A stretch of DNA of 64,000 bases, from NCBI RefSeq assembly GCF_000423345.1, contig NZ_AUHU01000013.1:1-64000 (forward strand), read 5' to 3'. The position numbers and the translations under genes were made by a program. The notes under the pieces were generated by a model that saw only the letters and a list, made by a program, of their open reading frames with translations, had not been told where the DNA came from and ran no database searches. Source of the stretch: Marinimicrobium agarilyticum DSM 16975. Its GTDB lineage: Bacteria; Pseudomonadota; Gammaproteobacteria; Pseudomonadales; Cellvibrionaceae. This document shows, one piece after another, positions 1 to 7,199 of the stretch (its first letter is position 1; each line of letters begins with the position of its first letter).

Positions 1-32
1 AGCGGATTGTCCACAGGCTTTAACCCTAAAGC

Positions 33-77
33 GGCTCTACGGAGCCACAAACCCGCTGTTCGGTACTCCTGAACAGC
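33..77 (+). promoter_or_regulatory. Two small hairpins upstream of the first phage gene
   Basis: GGCTC (33-37) pairs with GAGCC (42-46), and GCTGTTC (55-61) pairs with GAACAGC (71-77). Both lie just before the ribosome binding site (AGAGGA) of the gene at 99. They could shape translation or be part of the phage regulatory region. Role unknown. Confidence 0.3.
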
Positions 78-98
78 ACCACCCAAGAGGAAATCACC

Positions 99-419
99 AT
101 GCAATTTGAATACGACACCACTGTACTGAGCGTGACCCGGGTCACCGTTGAGGGCACCCAGTTCTGCAGCGTGTTCGTCGGTGAAACACCCGATCCAGAC
201 AAAGAGAACGATGTGCACGGTTTTAGCGTCCGTAAGATTCCCTGTGATCCAGCGGTGTTCGACCAACTGAACGACATTCGTTACGGGGACATCAAACGCA
301 AGAAGTTGATCATGCGCATGAAAGGCGCCGCCCAGGGTAAAGCTCAGCCCCACGTTATTGGCGTCGTGCCGGACAGTAGGCCAGCTACCACTAAACCCGC
401 CGCCACCGGTGAGAAGTAA
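99..419 (+). CDS. Probable ssDNA-binding protein (gene V position)
   Basis: This 106-residue soluble protein is the first gene of the phage structural block, the place held by gene V in Ff phages. Gene V coats single-stranded phage DNA before export. The sequence has no signal peptide or membrane segment. Residues 1-75 are mixed beta-rich and include a basic patch (DIKRKK) near residues 64-69. The tail after residue 85 is low complexity (Pro/Ala/Thr) and probably disordered, as in many SSBs. AGAGGA precedes the ATG at a normal distance. I do not recognise the family by sequence alone, so the function rests on size, position and lack of export signals. Confidence 0.6.
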   Translation: MQFEYDTTVLSVTRVTVEGTQFCSVFVGETPDPDKENDVHGFSVRKIPCDPAVFDQLNDIRYGDIKRKKLIMRMKGAAQGKAQPHVIGVVPDSRPATTKPAATGEK

Positions 420-434
420 CAAGGGGGACGGACT

Positions 435-530
435 GTGGAAGCTGATACACAGGCCGTCTTCGACCTGCTTCTTGTTGTCTCCCACTTCGTAGCTGTGGTC
501 ATGGGATTCAGCAAGGGGGGCCAAAGATGA
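435..530 (+). CDS. Tiny hydrophobic virion protein, pVII/pIX-like (31 aa)
   Basis: The gene starts with GTG at 435 behind a GGGGG-type ribosome binding site and encodes 31 residues. A short acidic N-terminus (MEADTQ) is followed by one hydrophobic segment (about residues 8-24, LLLVVSHFVAVVMG) and a basic tail (SKGGQR). Size, single-membrane topology and position between the gene V and gene VIII equivalents match the Ff end-cap proteins pVII (33 aa) and pIX (32 aa). Its stop codon overlaps the start of the next small gene (ATGA at 527-530), which suggests translational coupling. The assignment is by architecture, since such short proteins carry little sequence signal. Confidence 0.65.
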   Translation: MEADTQAVFDLLLVVSHFVAVVMGFSKGGQR

Positions 531-640
531 GCTACCAGGACGCCTTACAAATCCTCGGTCAACTCTTTGGCTGCTATTGCGCGGGGTTCTTCGCCGCGTA
601 CCTATTAACATCCATCAAACAGTTTATGGAGAAAATCTGA
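527..640 (+). CDS. Tiny hydrophobic virion protein, pIX/pVII-like (37 aa)
   Basis: The ATG at 527 overlaps the previous stop and the TGA at 638-640 overlaps the ATG of the major coat gene (TGATG). Three virion genes are therefore chained by overlaps. The 37-residue product has a polar start (MSYQDALQ), one hydrophobic span (about residues 9-28, with Cys16 and Cys18) and a basic end (SIKQFMEKI). This resembles the Ff minor coat proteins at the tip where assembly starts. The coupling and gene order support a real gene. Which of the two small genes corresponds to VII or IX cannot be told. Confidence 0.65.
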   Translation: MSYQDALQILGQLFGCYCAGFFAAYLLTSIKQFMEKI

Positions 641-894
641 TGCAAAAACTCTTTCACTTCCTTCATGCCAAAGCCACCACTGTTAAGTTCGCGGTGTTCT
701 CTGTCGTTACCCTGGCCTCCACTGGCGCCTTGGCTCAGACCGAGAGTACGCTTCCCGCTTGGACGCAGCAGATTGCCACCGACTCAGAGGCGGCTGTGGC
801 TGACATGTCCGCTCTTGTTGGTCCGGTCATCGGGGCCATGATCGTCGCTTTGGTTGTGATCAAGCTCGTCAAACGCTTCTCCAGCAAAATTTGA
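640..894 (+). CDS. Major coat protein precursor (pVIII-like)
   Basis: This 84-residue precursor has a long signal peptide ending ALA at residues 30-32, so the mature protein would start at Gln33 and be about 52 residues. The mature part has the pVIII pattern: an acidic amphipathic N-terminal helix (ESTLPAWTQQIATDSEAA), a hydrophobic helix (GPVIGAMIVALVVI) and a basic C-terminus (KLVKRFSSKI) that would contact DNA inside the filament. Ff pVIII has 50 residues and the same layout. The ATG at 640 is preferred over an upstream in-frame ATG at 577, which lies inside the preceding small gene, because 640 overlaps that gene's stop and gives a proper signal peptide. Confidence 0.88.
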   Translation: MQKLFHFLHAKATTVKFAVFSVVTLASTGALAQTESTLPAWTQQIATDSEAAVADMSALVGPVIGAMIVALVVIKLVKRFSSKI

Positions 895-918
895 CTCCGT
901 TGGTGTCTGCCCACATAC

Positions 919-943
919 ACGGCCCTCCGGGGCCGTTTTTCTT
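919..943 (+). terminator. Intrinsic terminator directly after the major coat gene
   Basis: ACGGCCC (919-925) pairs with GGGCCGT (930-936) around a four-base loop and is followed by a T run (936-940). It lies 25 bases after the coat gene stop. Ff phages have their central terminator at this same point, between genes VIII and III, which keeps coat mRNA abundant and the downstream genes low. Confidence 0.85.
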
Positions 944-973
944 AAGAAGACCTGTTAATCCTAGGGTAGCCCT

Positions 974-2284
974 ATGTTCAGTTTTGTATATTTTTCGCGT
1001 AATGCGTGGACTCTATACACCGTGTGTGTGTTGGTGCTGCTTTCTGGAAGGGCCTTTGCCGAAGAGGTCTACTGGAAACAGGGGAACACGAAAGGCGCTA
1101 CACCAATTGAGGCCGTGACCCCCGCTTGCGAGAACTATCAGTATTGTGAAAGCTTTAACATTCTTCCCTATGTACTGGACCCCTCTAGAACGGATCTTCT
1201 AACCGTAGAGTACATCCTTACAAGTGGGAATGTCTGGACAACGAAAACCGTAAACATGATGTCTTGTGGCTACGATGGGTATAACAACTGCAGCCAGTAT
1301 TCGCACGAAACCGGCTCTGGGGTCTGTGAAGATGGCTTTTATACCGATTCGGCAAACCAATACGGATATATTGACACCTGCGATAGACCCGATCTAAAGG
1401 TGTGTGATTCCGGAGTGGTCCAGATGGAGGATGGGATATGTCCAGTGGAGCCGCCAGTGTGCACCGACTATGAGGATTGCTTGCGGTATGCAAAAGAGCA
1501 AATGGATTGTGAAGGCGCGACATCAGAGGAGTATACCTTTATTGACTCCAATAACTGGTCATACAGCTGCAATTTTCCGGACCAGCCACAAGATGATTCA
1601 CCGTGGTACGGATGCGATGGAGATTGGTGTGGAGGAATAGATCATGCAGGGGAGACATCCAGCAGCTCATCTTCCAGTTCCTCACAGTCATCCAGCTCTA
1701 ACGACTCAAGTTCAGTGAGTAGCAACAGCGAATCCGAGAGCTCCAGTTCGGACAGCACTTCCAGCTCCTCTAGTTCAACAGGTTCCAGTGGCGGCCCCTC
1801 TACTGGCTGCGATCCGCTTACTGGAGACAGGTGTGACTCTAACGATTCAGCTACTGGTGGACAAAGCTGTGAAAGCGCGCCTTCATGTGAAGGTGATCCT
1901 ATCGCTTGCTCTCAACTTCAACAAGAGTGGTTACAGCGCTGTGGCATGAGCCAAAGTGACATCAATGAGCTGACGACCCAAGTAGAGAGCTCCGGTGAAG
2001 CCGAACTCGATGCCGCCTTCGACCATATTCAAACCGAGGTCGAAGAAGGCGTGGACGAAACCAGCAACCAGCTCCAGGACGCCGCCGGCCCCCTCGAAAA
2101 TGCCTTGGACGGTTTTGTCCCCCAACCGGCCGCCTGTAAATCCCTCTCACTGGAAATCATGGGTCACACCCAAACCGTGGACTGTCACCTGATCAACACC
2201 TTCAAGGACGCCTTTGGCTGGTTCCTGTCGATCATGGCAGGTATTTACATCTGGAACATGGCCTTTCAACCGGTCAACCGATAA
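974..2284 (+). CDS. Minor coat / host-adsorption protein (pIII-like)
   Basis: This 436-residue exported protein is in the gene III position. A signal peptide ends at AFA (residue 29). Residues 30-225 form a Cys-rich, presumably receptor-binding region with many disulfide-capable cysteines. Residues about 229-273 are an almost pure Ser linker, comparable to the Gly-rich linkers of Ff pIII. A second Cys-containing C-terminal domain follows and ends in one membrane span (about 412-430). The protein would cap the filament end and bind the pilus or another receptor. The N-terminal domain resembles nothing I can name, as expected for a fast-evolving receptor-binding domain. The ATG at 974 has only a weak ribosome binding site. 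Confidence 0.75.
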   Translation: MFSFVYFSRNAWTLYTVCVLVLLSGRAFAEEVYWKQGNTKGATPIEAVTPACENYQYCESFNILPYVLDPSRTDLLTVEYILTSGNVWTTKTVNMMSCGYDGYNNCSQYSHETGSGVCEDGFYTDSANQYGYIDTCDRPDLKVCDSGVVQMEDGICPVEPPVCTDYEDCLRYAKEQMDCEGATSEEYTFIDSNNWSYSCNFPDQPQDDSPWYGCDGDWCGGIDHAGETSSSSSSSSSQSSSSNDSSSVSSNSESESSSSDSTSSSSSSTGSSGGPSTGCDPLTGDRCDSNDSATGGQSCESAPSCEGDPIACSQLQQEWLQRCGMSQSDINELTTQVESSGEAELDAAFDHIQTEVEEGVDETSNQLQDAAGPLENALDGFVPQPAACKSLSLEIMGHTQTVDCHLINTFKDAFGWFLSIMAGIYIWNMAFQPVNR

Positions 2285-2299
2285 CGCAGGAGGTACGTT

Positions 2300-2638
2300 A
2301 TGCCATTGCCTTTAGCAGGTGGTATCCCATGGCTTGCCGGTGTACTCGGCAGCCTCATGTTCTCCGTGGTCCAACTGTTCGCCAAATACCTGACCAAACG
2401 CCTCGCCCTGGTCGCCGCTGCCGTCGTGCTGACCTTGGGGCTGACGGCCTCTTTCTTACTCGCCATAGAGGGGATGATCAATGCAGTCGCTCCCGCTGTT
2501 CCTGATTACTTTGCTACTGCTGCTAGCTGGGTGGTGCCTGACCAGACACCGGCCATCGTTTCTGCTGTGGTCGCTGCTCGTCTTGCTCGTTGGGTGTATG
2601 AGTGGAACGTTAAAGTCATCCAGTGGAAGTTGGTCTGA
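2300..2638 (+). CDS. pVI-like minor coat protein, multi-span membrane
   Basis: This 112-residue very hydrophobic protein follows the adsorption gene, the gene VI position, where the product anchors pIII to the virion end and releases the filament. About three membrane segments can be seen: residues 8-28, 35-58 and 75-95. A strong ribosome binding site (AGGAGGT, 2287-2293) precedes the ATG. Its stop overlaps the start of the Zot-like gene (TGATG, 2636-2640). The sequence resembles the DUF5455-type small proteins common in Vibrio and Pseudomonas inoviruses, but that family name is from memory. Function is inferred from order and topology. Confidence 0.7.
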   Translation: MPLPLAGGIPWLAGVLGSLMFSVVQLFAKYLTKRLALVAAAVVLTLGLTASFLLAIEGMINAVAPAVPDYFATAASWVVPDQTPAIVSAVVAARLARWVYEWNVKVIQWKLV

Positions 2639-3735
2639 TGAGTGTCTATATCGTCACTGGCAAGTTGGGCAATGGCAAAACGCTGGTGACTGTGGGGCGT
2701 ATCCGTGATGCGCTCCACCAAGGCCGACGCATTGCCACCAACCTGGACCTGAACCTGCACCATCTGGTGGGCCGCACCGCCAAAAATGTCGATGTGCTGC
2801 GCATTCCCGACAAGCCCACCGTCGAGGACCTGAACGCGCTGGGTAAAGGCTACGACGGCCCCTACAACGAAGATAAATTTGGCGTTCTGGTGCTCGATGA
2901 GTGCGGCACCTGGTTTAACTCAAGAAACTGGCAGGACAAAACACGAGGCGCGGTCAACGACTGGTTTTTACACGCCCGTAAGCTCGGCTGGGATGTGTAC
3001 ATCATCATCCAGGACCTGAGCCTGCTCGACTCCCAGGCAAGGGAAGCCATTGCCGAGCTGATCGTCTACTGCCGCCGCCTGGACAAGTTGCGCCTGCCCT
3101 TCTTTGGTCGCCTGCTAAAGCTGTTCACCGGCTACAACCTCACCATGCCCCGGCTCCACCGGGCCAAAGTCACCTACGCCGACGACGACTTAATCTCTGA
3201 TGTGTGGTGGTATCGCGGCAACGATCTGTTTCAGGCCTACGACACCCAACAAGTGTTTCTTAAAGACTACCCCCACAAAACCTATTGCTTACTCACCCCT
3301 TGGCACACTCACGGACGTCACGCCGTCCCCCTGACCCCGAGAAACCTTATGCGACTGACCAAGATTTACTGGAAACGCTTTAAATCCCCCGTCGCCCTCG
3401 CCACGGGCCTTCTGCTGGGCGTAGTGGCCGGTTGGCTGCGCTACGCCCCGGAAACCGTCACCGCCGATCAGCCGCCCACACAAGCGCCCCAGGCAGAGCA
3501 GAGCGCCGAATCGGTGACCGAATCATCCCTCTCCCAAAAACTGGAAGCGCTCTTCATCAAAGGCTCGATGACCATCAACGGGGAAACCAGCTACCAGTTC
3601 ACCACACCCAGTGAGACCGACCGTTATTGGACCGACCAGGAATTGGCGAACGTCGGTGTCACCCTTCGCAAGCTCGGTCCCTGCCGGGTAGAGGCGTTTT
3701 ATGACGGCAGCCGGGTGCCGATCCTGTGCTTTTAA
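2638..3735 (+). CDS. Zot/pI-like phage assembly ATPase
   Basis: This 365-residue protein has a Walker A motif (GKLGNGKT, residues 8-15) and a Walker B-like motif (LVLDE, Asp87-Glu88), which define the Zonular occludens toxin/gene I ATPase domain that drives filament assembly at the inner membrane. A single membrane span lies at about 251-268, with an N-terminal cytoplasmic ATPase and a C-terminal periplasmic part of about 95 residues ending in a Cys pair (Cys near 344 and Cys near 364). That is the pI topology. The ATG at 2638 overlaps the upstream stop and is preferred over an in-frame ATG at 2623. Zot is the hallmark gene of inoviruses. Confidence 0.9.
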   Translation: MSVYIVTGKLGNGKTLVTVGRIRDALHQGRRIATNLDLNLHHLVGRTAKNVDVLRIPDKPTVEDLNALGKGYDGPYNEDKFGVLVLDECGTWFNSRNWQDKTRGAVNDWFLHARKLGWDVYIIIQDLSLLDSQAREAIAELIVYCRRLDKLRLPFFGRLLKLFTGYNLTMPRLHRAKVTYADDDLISDVWWYRGNDLFQAYDTQQVFLKDYPHKTYCLLTPWHTHGRHAVPLTPRNLMRLTKIYWKRFKSPVALATGLLLGVVAGWLRYAPETVTADQPPTQAPQAEQSAESVTESSLSQKLEALFIKGSMTINGETSYQFTTPSETDRYWTDQELANVGVTLRKLGPCRVEAFYDGSRVPILCF

Positions 3736-3740
3736 ACCAT

Positions 3741-3848
3741 CCAACGAGCGGCCACTGCCGTCGGCCACCGAGGGGCGGTCGCGTGGCCGCAGGACGCGTG
3801 GCCGCACCGAGGCGGCCGCCGTTGGAAGACGTCCCTGTAGCACGTCTT
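3741..3848 (+). other. GC-rich structured intergenic region, candidate phage replication origin
   Basis: Between the Zot-like gene and Rep lies a stretch dense in inverted and direct repeats: CGGCCAC (3762-3768) with GTGGCCG (3783-3789), a direct repeat of CGCGTGGCCGCA (around 3779-3790 and 3795-3806), and a 7-bp hairpin AAGACGT/ACGTCTT (3826-3832 and 3842-3848). Rolling-circle phages place hairpin-rich origins next to rep. The nick site is not identified. Confidence 0.4.
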
Positions 3849-3911
3849 ATAAACCGATAAAAATCACATCATTAATCATCATTGTTCATCAGTAGCAAAG
3901 GACACAAAACT

Positions 3912-5180
3912 ATGAAAAAGCCTGAACATCTGCCCCGTTTTGACGTTGAACTCAAAGAAGACCCCAAGGGTCGTTTGTTCTTCGATAAAAACCAGTTTTG
4001 CGACCTCTCCGGTGTCAATGTCCTGCACTCTGGTGTGGACACCGTCCGCCAGCTTTACCGGGGTTATTTGAAAACCGACCTCATGGAACGACTGGAAGAC
4101 TATAGCGGCTTCTTCATGCTCGGGGGCTATGAGTGGGTAGCAGGCCGAATAGGCCGGGACTCCGGCTATCAGTACAAGCTCCAAAATGCCGATCTGGGCT
4201 TAATCCTGCTGATCAAGAACTTTAACGTCAAAATCGACAACAACGGGCCACACCTGAAAATTGAAGCCTCTCCCCACCTGATCGACGAACACAACCCCTA
4301 TGAACTCCAGGGGATCATGAACGATCTCGCCAATGAAGTGCTCGACGACTTCGATTTTAACCAGTCTGCCGTTCATATCGCGGTAGACGTGCAAGGCTGG
4401 GAACCCCCTTCCGATATCGTGGCCCGTATGCACTGCCGATCAAACCACGTCCGCCAGTTCGATTCCATGGACAGCATCGAATTTGCCAGCCACTCGGCCA
4501 CCTACAACCGGGGCCAGTCCTACCTATTTGGCACCGCCTCGGGCGTACAGCTCGCCATCTACAACAAATCCATCCAGGCCAAAGCCGTCGATAAGCTCGA
4601 CTACTGGGAAAGCGTCTGGAAGCGTCAAGACAACCCTTTTGAGGATGCCCCGTACAACTACGATCCGGAAAAACCGGTCTGGCGCATCGAGCTGCGCTAT
4701 CACCACTCCGTGGTACAGCAGTTCTCAGAAGGGACCACCATGGCAGGCCAGCCGGTCGTGTTTAAGTCCTACGCGGGCCTAGCACCCCACCTGGACGGCC
4801 TGTGGAAGTACGGCCTGGACTCCTTCAAGTTTCTCCACCGTCCCGGCTTCTTCCACCCGTTTTGGACCCTCCTGGCTCAAGACGTGAAGGTTCAGACGCA
4901 AGTAAAGTCCCTGCTCGAAAAAACCGACTACAAGCGCTATTACAAAACCAGTACCGGCTTTTCAGGAAAAAACATCGAGCTGCTGTTAGGTAACGCGATC
5001 AGCTTAGCAGCAAGGGAACGACTGACGATCGCACAGCTATTAAATGCCCTCCAGACACTCCCATTCTGGCCAACGATAAAGAACTTCTACCAGGACAAAG
5101 GCATGTCTCAGGGCGAGTTTTATCACCACATTGAGAAACTGCTCAAAGAGCGCTATCTAAGATGGGGGAAAGCGGTCTAA
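3912..5180 (+). CDS. Phage replication initiation protein (Rep, RstA-like)
   Basis: This 422-residue protein is the probable rolling-circle initiator of the phage. It resembles the Rep_trans/replication initiation factor family (RstA of CTXphi): a central block with AVHIAVDVQGW (about residues 160-170), then GVQLAIYNKS and WRIELRYHH. The ATG at 3912 has an AAAGGA ribosome binding site; an in-frame TTG at 3882 lacks one and is less likely. The gene ends overlapping the integrase start (TAATG at 5178-5182), so the two are co-translated. Rep after Zot is a typical arrangement in integrative inoviruses. The family call is moderately sure because the catalytic tyrosine was not pinned down. Confidence 0.75.
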   Translation: MKKPEHLPRFDVELKEDPKGRLFFDKNQFCDLSGVNVLHSGVDTVRQLYRGYLKTDLMERLEDYSGFFMLGGYEWVAGRIGRDSGYQYKLQNADLGLILLIKNFNVKIDNNGPHLKIEASPHLIDEHNPYELQGIMNDLANEVLDDFDFNQSAVHIAVDVQGWEPPSDIVARMHCRSNHVRQFDSMDSIEFASHSATYNRGQSYLFGTASGVQLAIYNKSIQAKAVDKLDYWESVWKRQDNPFEDAPYNYDPEKPVWRIELRYHHSVVQQFSEGTTMAGQPVVFKSYAGLAPHLDGLWKYGLDSFKFLHRPGFFHPFWTLLAQDVKVQTQVKSLLEKTDYKRYYKTSTGFSGKNIELLLGNAISLAARERLTIAQLLNALQTLPFWPTIKNFYQDKGMSQGEFYHHIEKLLKERYLRWGKAV

Positions 5181-6211
5181 TGGCTGTAAGAAAACGTCCT
5201 AATGGAAACTGGATGGCTGATGTCGGTATTGATATAGCCACTCGTTACCGTAAGGTATTCAGAACAAAGTCTGAGGCCCTGCGGTTTGAGGCTTATGTCA
5301 GATCGAAACACGCCCAAGGTCAAAGAAAAGACTGGAATCCGGTTAAAGAGGACAAACGCCGACTAAGCCAGCTCATAGAGCTTTGGTATATTCAGCACGG
5401 TGCCCATCTTGCCGGTAGTAAGGCTAGAAAAAACACTTTGCTCAGGATGGCCAAAGCGATGGGTAACCCCGTTGCCTTCAACTTGACCCCTGCTGTTTAT
5501 CTGGAATACCGCCATAAACGCTTTGAGCGTGGCATATCGCCCAAAACGCTGAACAATGAGTTGGGGTATATGAATGCCATGTACTCCCACCTTTATAAAA
5601 CGGACCAGATTAACTACCCGTCACCCCTTACCAAGGTTCAACCCATCCGGCAAAAAGAACGTGAACTGTCGTTTCTCACCCTGGACCAATGCCGCGAGCT
5701 GTTGAGCCTGTGCCAAAGGGCGGGAAGTCGTAGCCTGTATATGGTGGTGCGGGTATGCCTGGAGACGGGTTGCCGTTGGAATGAAGCCCAGACACTAAGA
5801 CGCAGTCAGATCGCCAACGGGCGTATTACCTTCACTGACACGAAATCCGGTAAAAACCGAACCGTCCCCATCGGCCCTGAACTGGAAACGGATTTGAAGG
5901 CATACCAGCCCACCGGTCACGGTCGGCTATTCGCCAAGTGCATCAAGGCGTTTTATAAGGTGGTGGATCAGTGCTCGTTCCAACTGCCAAAAGGTCAGTC
6001 TACCCACGTTCTCCGGCACACCTACGCGAGTCATTTCATGATGAATGGAGGGGATATTCTGACGCTACAGCGGATACTCGGTCACAGCACCGTGACCCTT
6101 ACCATGCGCTATTCCCACCTTGCACCGGAACACCTCCAGGACGCTTTGAGGTATAGGCCGCTATCTGGCCTCGGCAATCTATGGCAATATCATGGCAACG
6201 TGGAGGGCTAG
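5180..6211 (+). CDS. Phage tyrosine recombinase / integrase
   Basis: This 343-residue integrase has an arm-binding N-terminus (residues 1-50), a SAM-like core-binding domain (about 60-155) and a catalytic domain. The full catalytic set is visible: Arg199 (GCRW), Lys222 or Lys225 (TKSGK), His276 and Arg279 (HVLRH), His302 (LGHS) and nucleophile Tyr311 (MRYSHL). It should insert phage DNA at the adjacent tRNA-Pro 3' end. The ATG at 5180 overlaps the rep stop. The in-frame ATG at 5162 lies inside rep and is not needed. All motifs are intact, so the enzyme is probably active and the element may still be mobile. Confidence 0.93.
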   Translation: MAVRKRPNGNWMADVGIDIATRYRKVFRTKSEALRFEAYVRSKHAQGQRKDWNPVKEDKRRLSQLIELWYIQHGAHLAGSKARKNTLLRMAKAMGNPVAFNLTPAVYLEYRHKRFERGISPKTLNNELGYMNAMYSHLYKTDQINYPSPLTKVQPIRQKERELSFLTLDQCRELLSLCQRAGSRSLYMVVRVCLETGCRWNEAQTLRRSQIANGRITFTDTKSGKNRTVPIGPELETDLKAYQPTGHGRLFAKCIKAFYKVVDQCSFQLPKGQSTHVLRHTYASHFMMNGGDILTLQRILGHSTVTLTMRYSHLAPEHLQDALRYRPLSGLGNLWQYHGNVEG

Positions 6212-6213
6212 AA

Positions 6214-6253
6214 CGAAAAAGCCCCCGAAATTCTCTAGGAAAATCAGGGGCTT
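6214..6253 (-). terminator. Terminator downstream of tRNA-Pro, on the phage side
   Basis: Read on the minus strand, AAGCCCC (6247-6253) pairs with GGGGCTT (6219-6225), followed by a T run (A run 6216-6220 on plus). It follows the tRNA-Pro 3' end by 14 bases. It lies between the integrase and the tRNA, so it is phage DNA that would end the host tRNA transcript and insulate the integrase gene. Confidence 0.75.
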
Positions 6254-6267
6254 AGAGTATTCAAAAG

Positions 6268-6344
6268 TGGTCGGAGCGAGAGGATTCGAACCTCCGACCC
6301 CCTCGTCCCGAACGAGGTGCGCTACCAGGCTGCGCTACGCTCCG
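6268..6344 (-). tRNA. tRNA-Pro (CGG)
   Basis: The 77-nt cloverleaf includes an encoded CCA. The acceptor stem CGGAGCG (6344-6338) pairs with CGCTCCG. The anticodon stem CCTCG/CGAGG holds the loop TTCGGGA, anticodon CGG. The T-loop TTCGAAT is standard. The 3' end faces the prophage, so the 3' half is the likely attB/attR core. Confidence 0.97.
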
Positions 6345-6515
6345 ACTTGTCTGGCCTTGGCCAGCGAGGCGGAATTATAACAGCTGATTTGCGTCTGTAA
6401 ATGGTCGGATGATATTTCCTACGCCATCGGGCAATTTCGGCCTGGGGTGGCGGTGTATTCACCCCCACAGCTGGTATGATAGGCCCCAATTGACTAACCC
6501 TCAGAGGACTGCCTC

Positions 6516-6917
6516 GTGAACAGTTTCACTCGGATATGGCTCCTGGGTGCGGGAGCGCTGGTATTGACCGCCTGCGTGGCGCCCATGAAGAGCCCCGACG
6601 ATCAAGCCGAGACGCCCCCCGTGGACAGCGGTGCGGCAGCGGTGATCAGCCTGATTGATCAGGCCCGCCTGGCTTACCAGCAGGGCGATTTTGAATCGGC
6701 CATCGCCACCGCCGAGCGCGGCCTGCGCATTGACCGGCGCGAGCCGGAGTTTTATCTGGTGCTGGCGCAGAGCTATATGAGCCTGTCCAACCCGGAGCAG
6801 GCGCGCCAGTTTGCCCAGCAGGGCTTGCGTTTCAGCCCGCCGGACTCGCACCTGTATCAGGCGCTGGAGACGGTGCACAACCGGGCGTCGCAACGGAGCG
6901 GTACGCTGGTTTTCTAG
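6516..6917 (+). CDS. Small TPR lipoprotein
   Basis: This 133-residue protein starts with GTG at 6516 behind CAGAGGA. A signal peptide ends in the lipobox LTAC (Cys20), so it is probably lipid-anchored. Residues about 45-115 form TPR-like helices (ISLIDQARLAYQQGDFESAIATAERGLRI, then YLVLAQSYMSLSNPEQARQFAQQGLRF). The layout resembles small PilF/YbgF-like scaffolding lipoproteins, but it is too short to name. It stands alone between the tRNA-Pro gene and the PBP1b gene, which is convergent with it. A role as a periplasmic or outer-membrane scaffold is an inference. Confidence 0.75.
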   Translation: MNSFTRIWLLGAGALVLTACVAPMKSPDDQAETPPVDSGAAAVISLIDQARLAYQQGDFESAIATAERGLRIDRREPEFYLVLAQSYMSLSNPEQARQFAQQGLRFSPPDSHLYQALETVHNRASQRSGTLVF

Positions 6918-7029
6918 AACTGGGCGTACGCTGACCGACACCAAAAGCCACATCTGGGCAATATATAGCCAAATTTAATGTGGATGTTTGGCGCTATTTC
7001 CAATTGGTTTAATTAAAACGCTTCAAAAA

Positions 7030-7187
7030 CTGGCGTATTCGGTCATAGGGCCGATACTTACAGTAACTGGTGATTGCAATCCTCTGGTTGTGACCAACCA
7101 CCAGTTGGGTCCAGTGGGACCAAGTCAGGATACTTTCCTTGAATGTGTACTCCTATTTTTGCCGGTGCTTTTGCACCGGCTTTTTTT
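7030..7187 (+). ncRNA. Candidate small RNA ending in a strong terminator
   Basis: The 282 bases between the TPR lipoprotein (ends 6917) and the mrcB stop (7200) hold no convincing gene. They contain several hairpins, for example GGTTG-TGAC-CAACC (about 7085-7098) and GGTCC-AGTG-GGACC (about 7109-7122), and then a strong intrinsic terminator reading on the plus strand. The terminator is about 245 bases past the lipoprotein stop, so it either ends a long 3' UTR or a separate small RNA. The 5' end shown is a guess. I do not recognise an sRNA family. Confidence 0.3.
7161..7187 (+). terminator. Intrinsic terminator
   Basis: GCCGGTGC (7161-7168) and GCACCGGC (7173-7180) form an 8-bp stem with loop TTTT, followed by seven T (7181-7187). 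It is directional for the plus strand, because the other side would give A rather than T. It also lies just past the end of mrcB. Confidence 0.85.
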
Positions 7188-7199
7188 GGTGAGCGGTTG

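Larger units (their letters stand above)
1..6268 (+). mobile_element. Integrated filamentous (Ff/inovirus-like) phage, left end outside window
   Basis: Nine tightly packed plus-strand genes follow the gene order of Ff phages: ssDNA-binding protein, two tiny coat proteins, major coat protein, terminator, adsorption protein, pVI-like protein and Zot/pI ATPase. A rolling-circle-type Rep and a tyrosine integrase come next. The right boundary is the 3' end of an intact tRNA-Pro gene, which is a classic integrase target. No secretin (pIV) gene is present, so export would need a host secretin, as in CTXphi-type phages. The left attachment site is not in the window: no second copy of the tRNA 3' end is visible. 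The family assignment is solid from gene order and the Zot, coat and integrase features. The exact att core is inferred. Confidence 0.9.

Noticed and set aside
1-98. Left attachment site of the prophage
   Set aside because: No copy of the tRNA-Pro 3' end is visible here, so the left boundary is outside the window.
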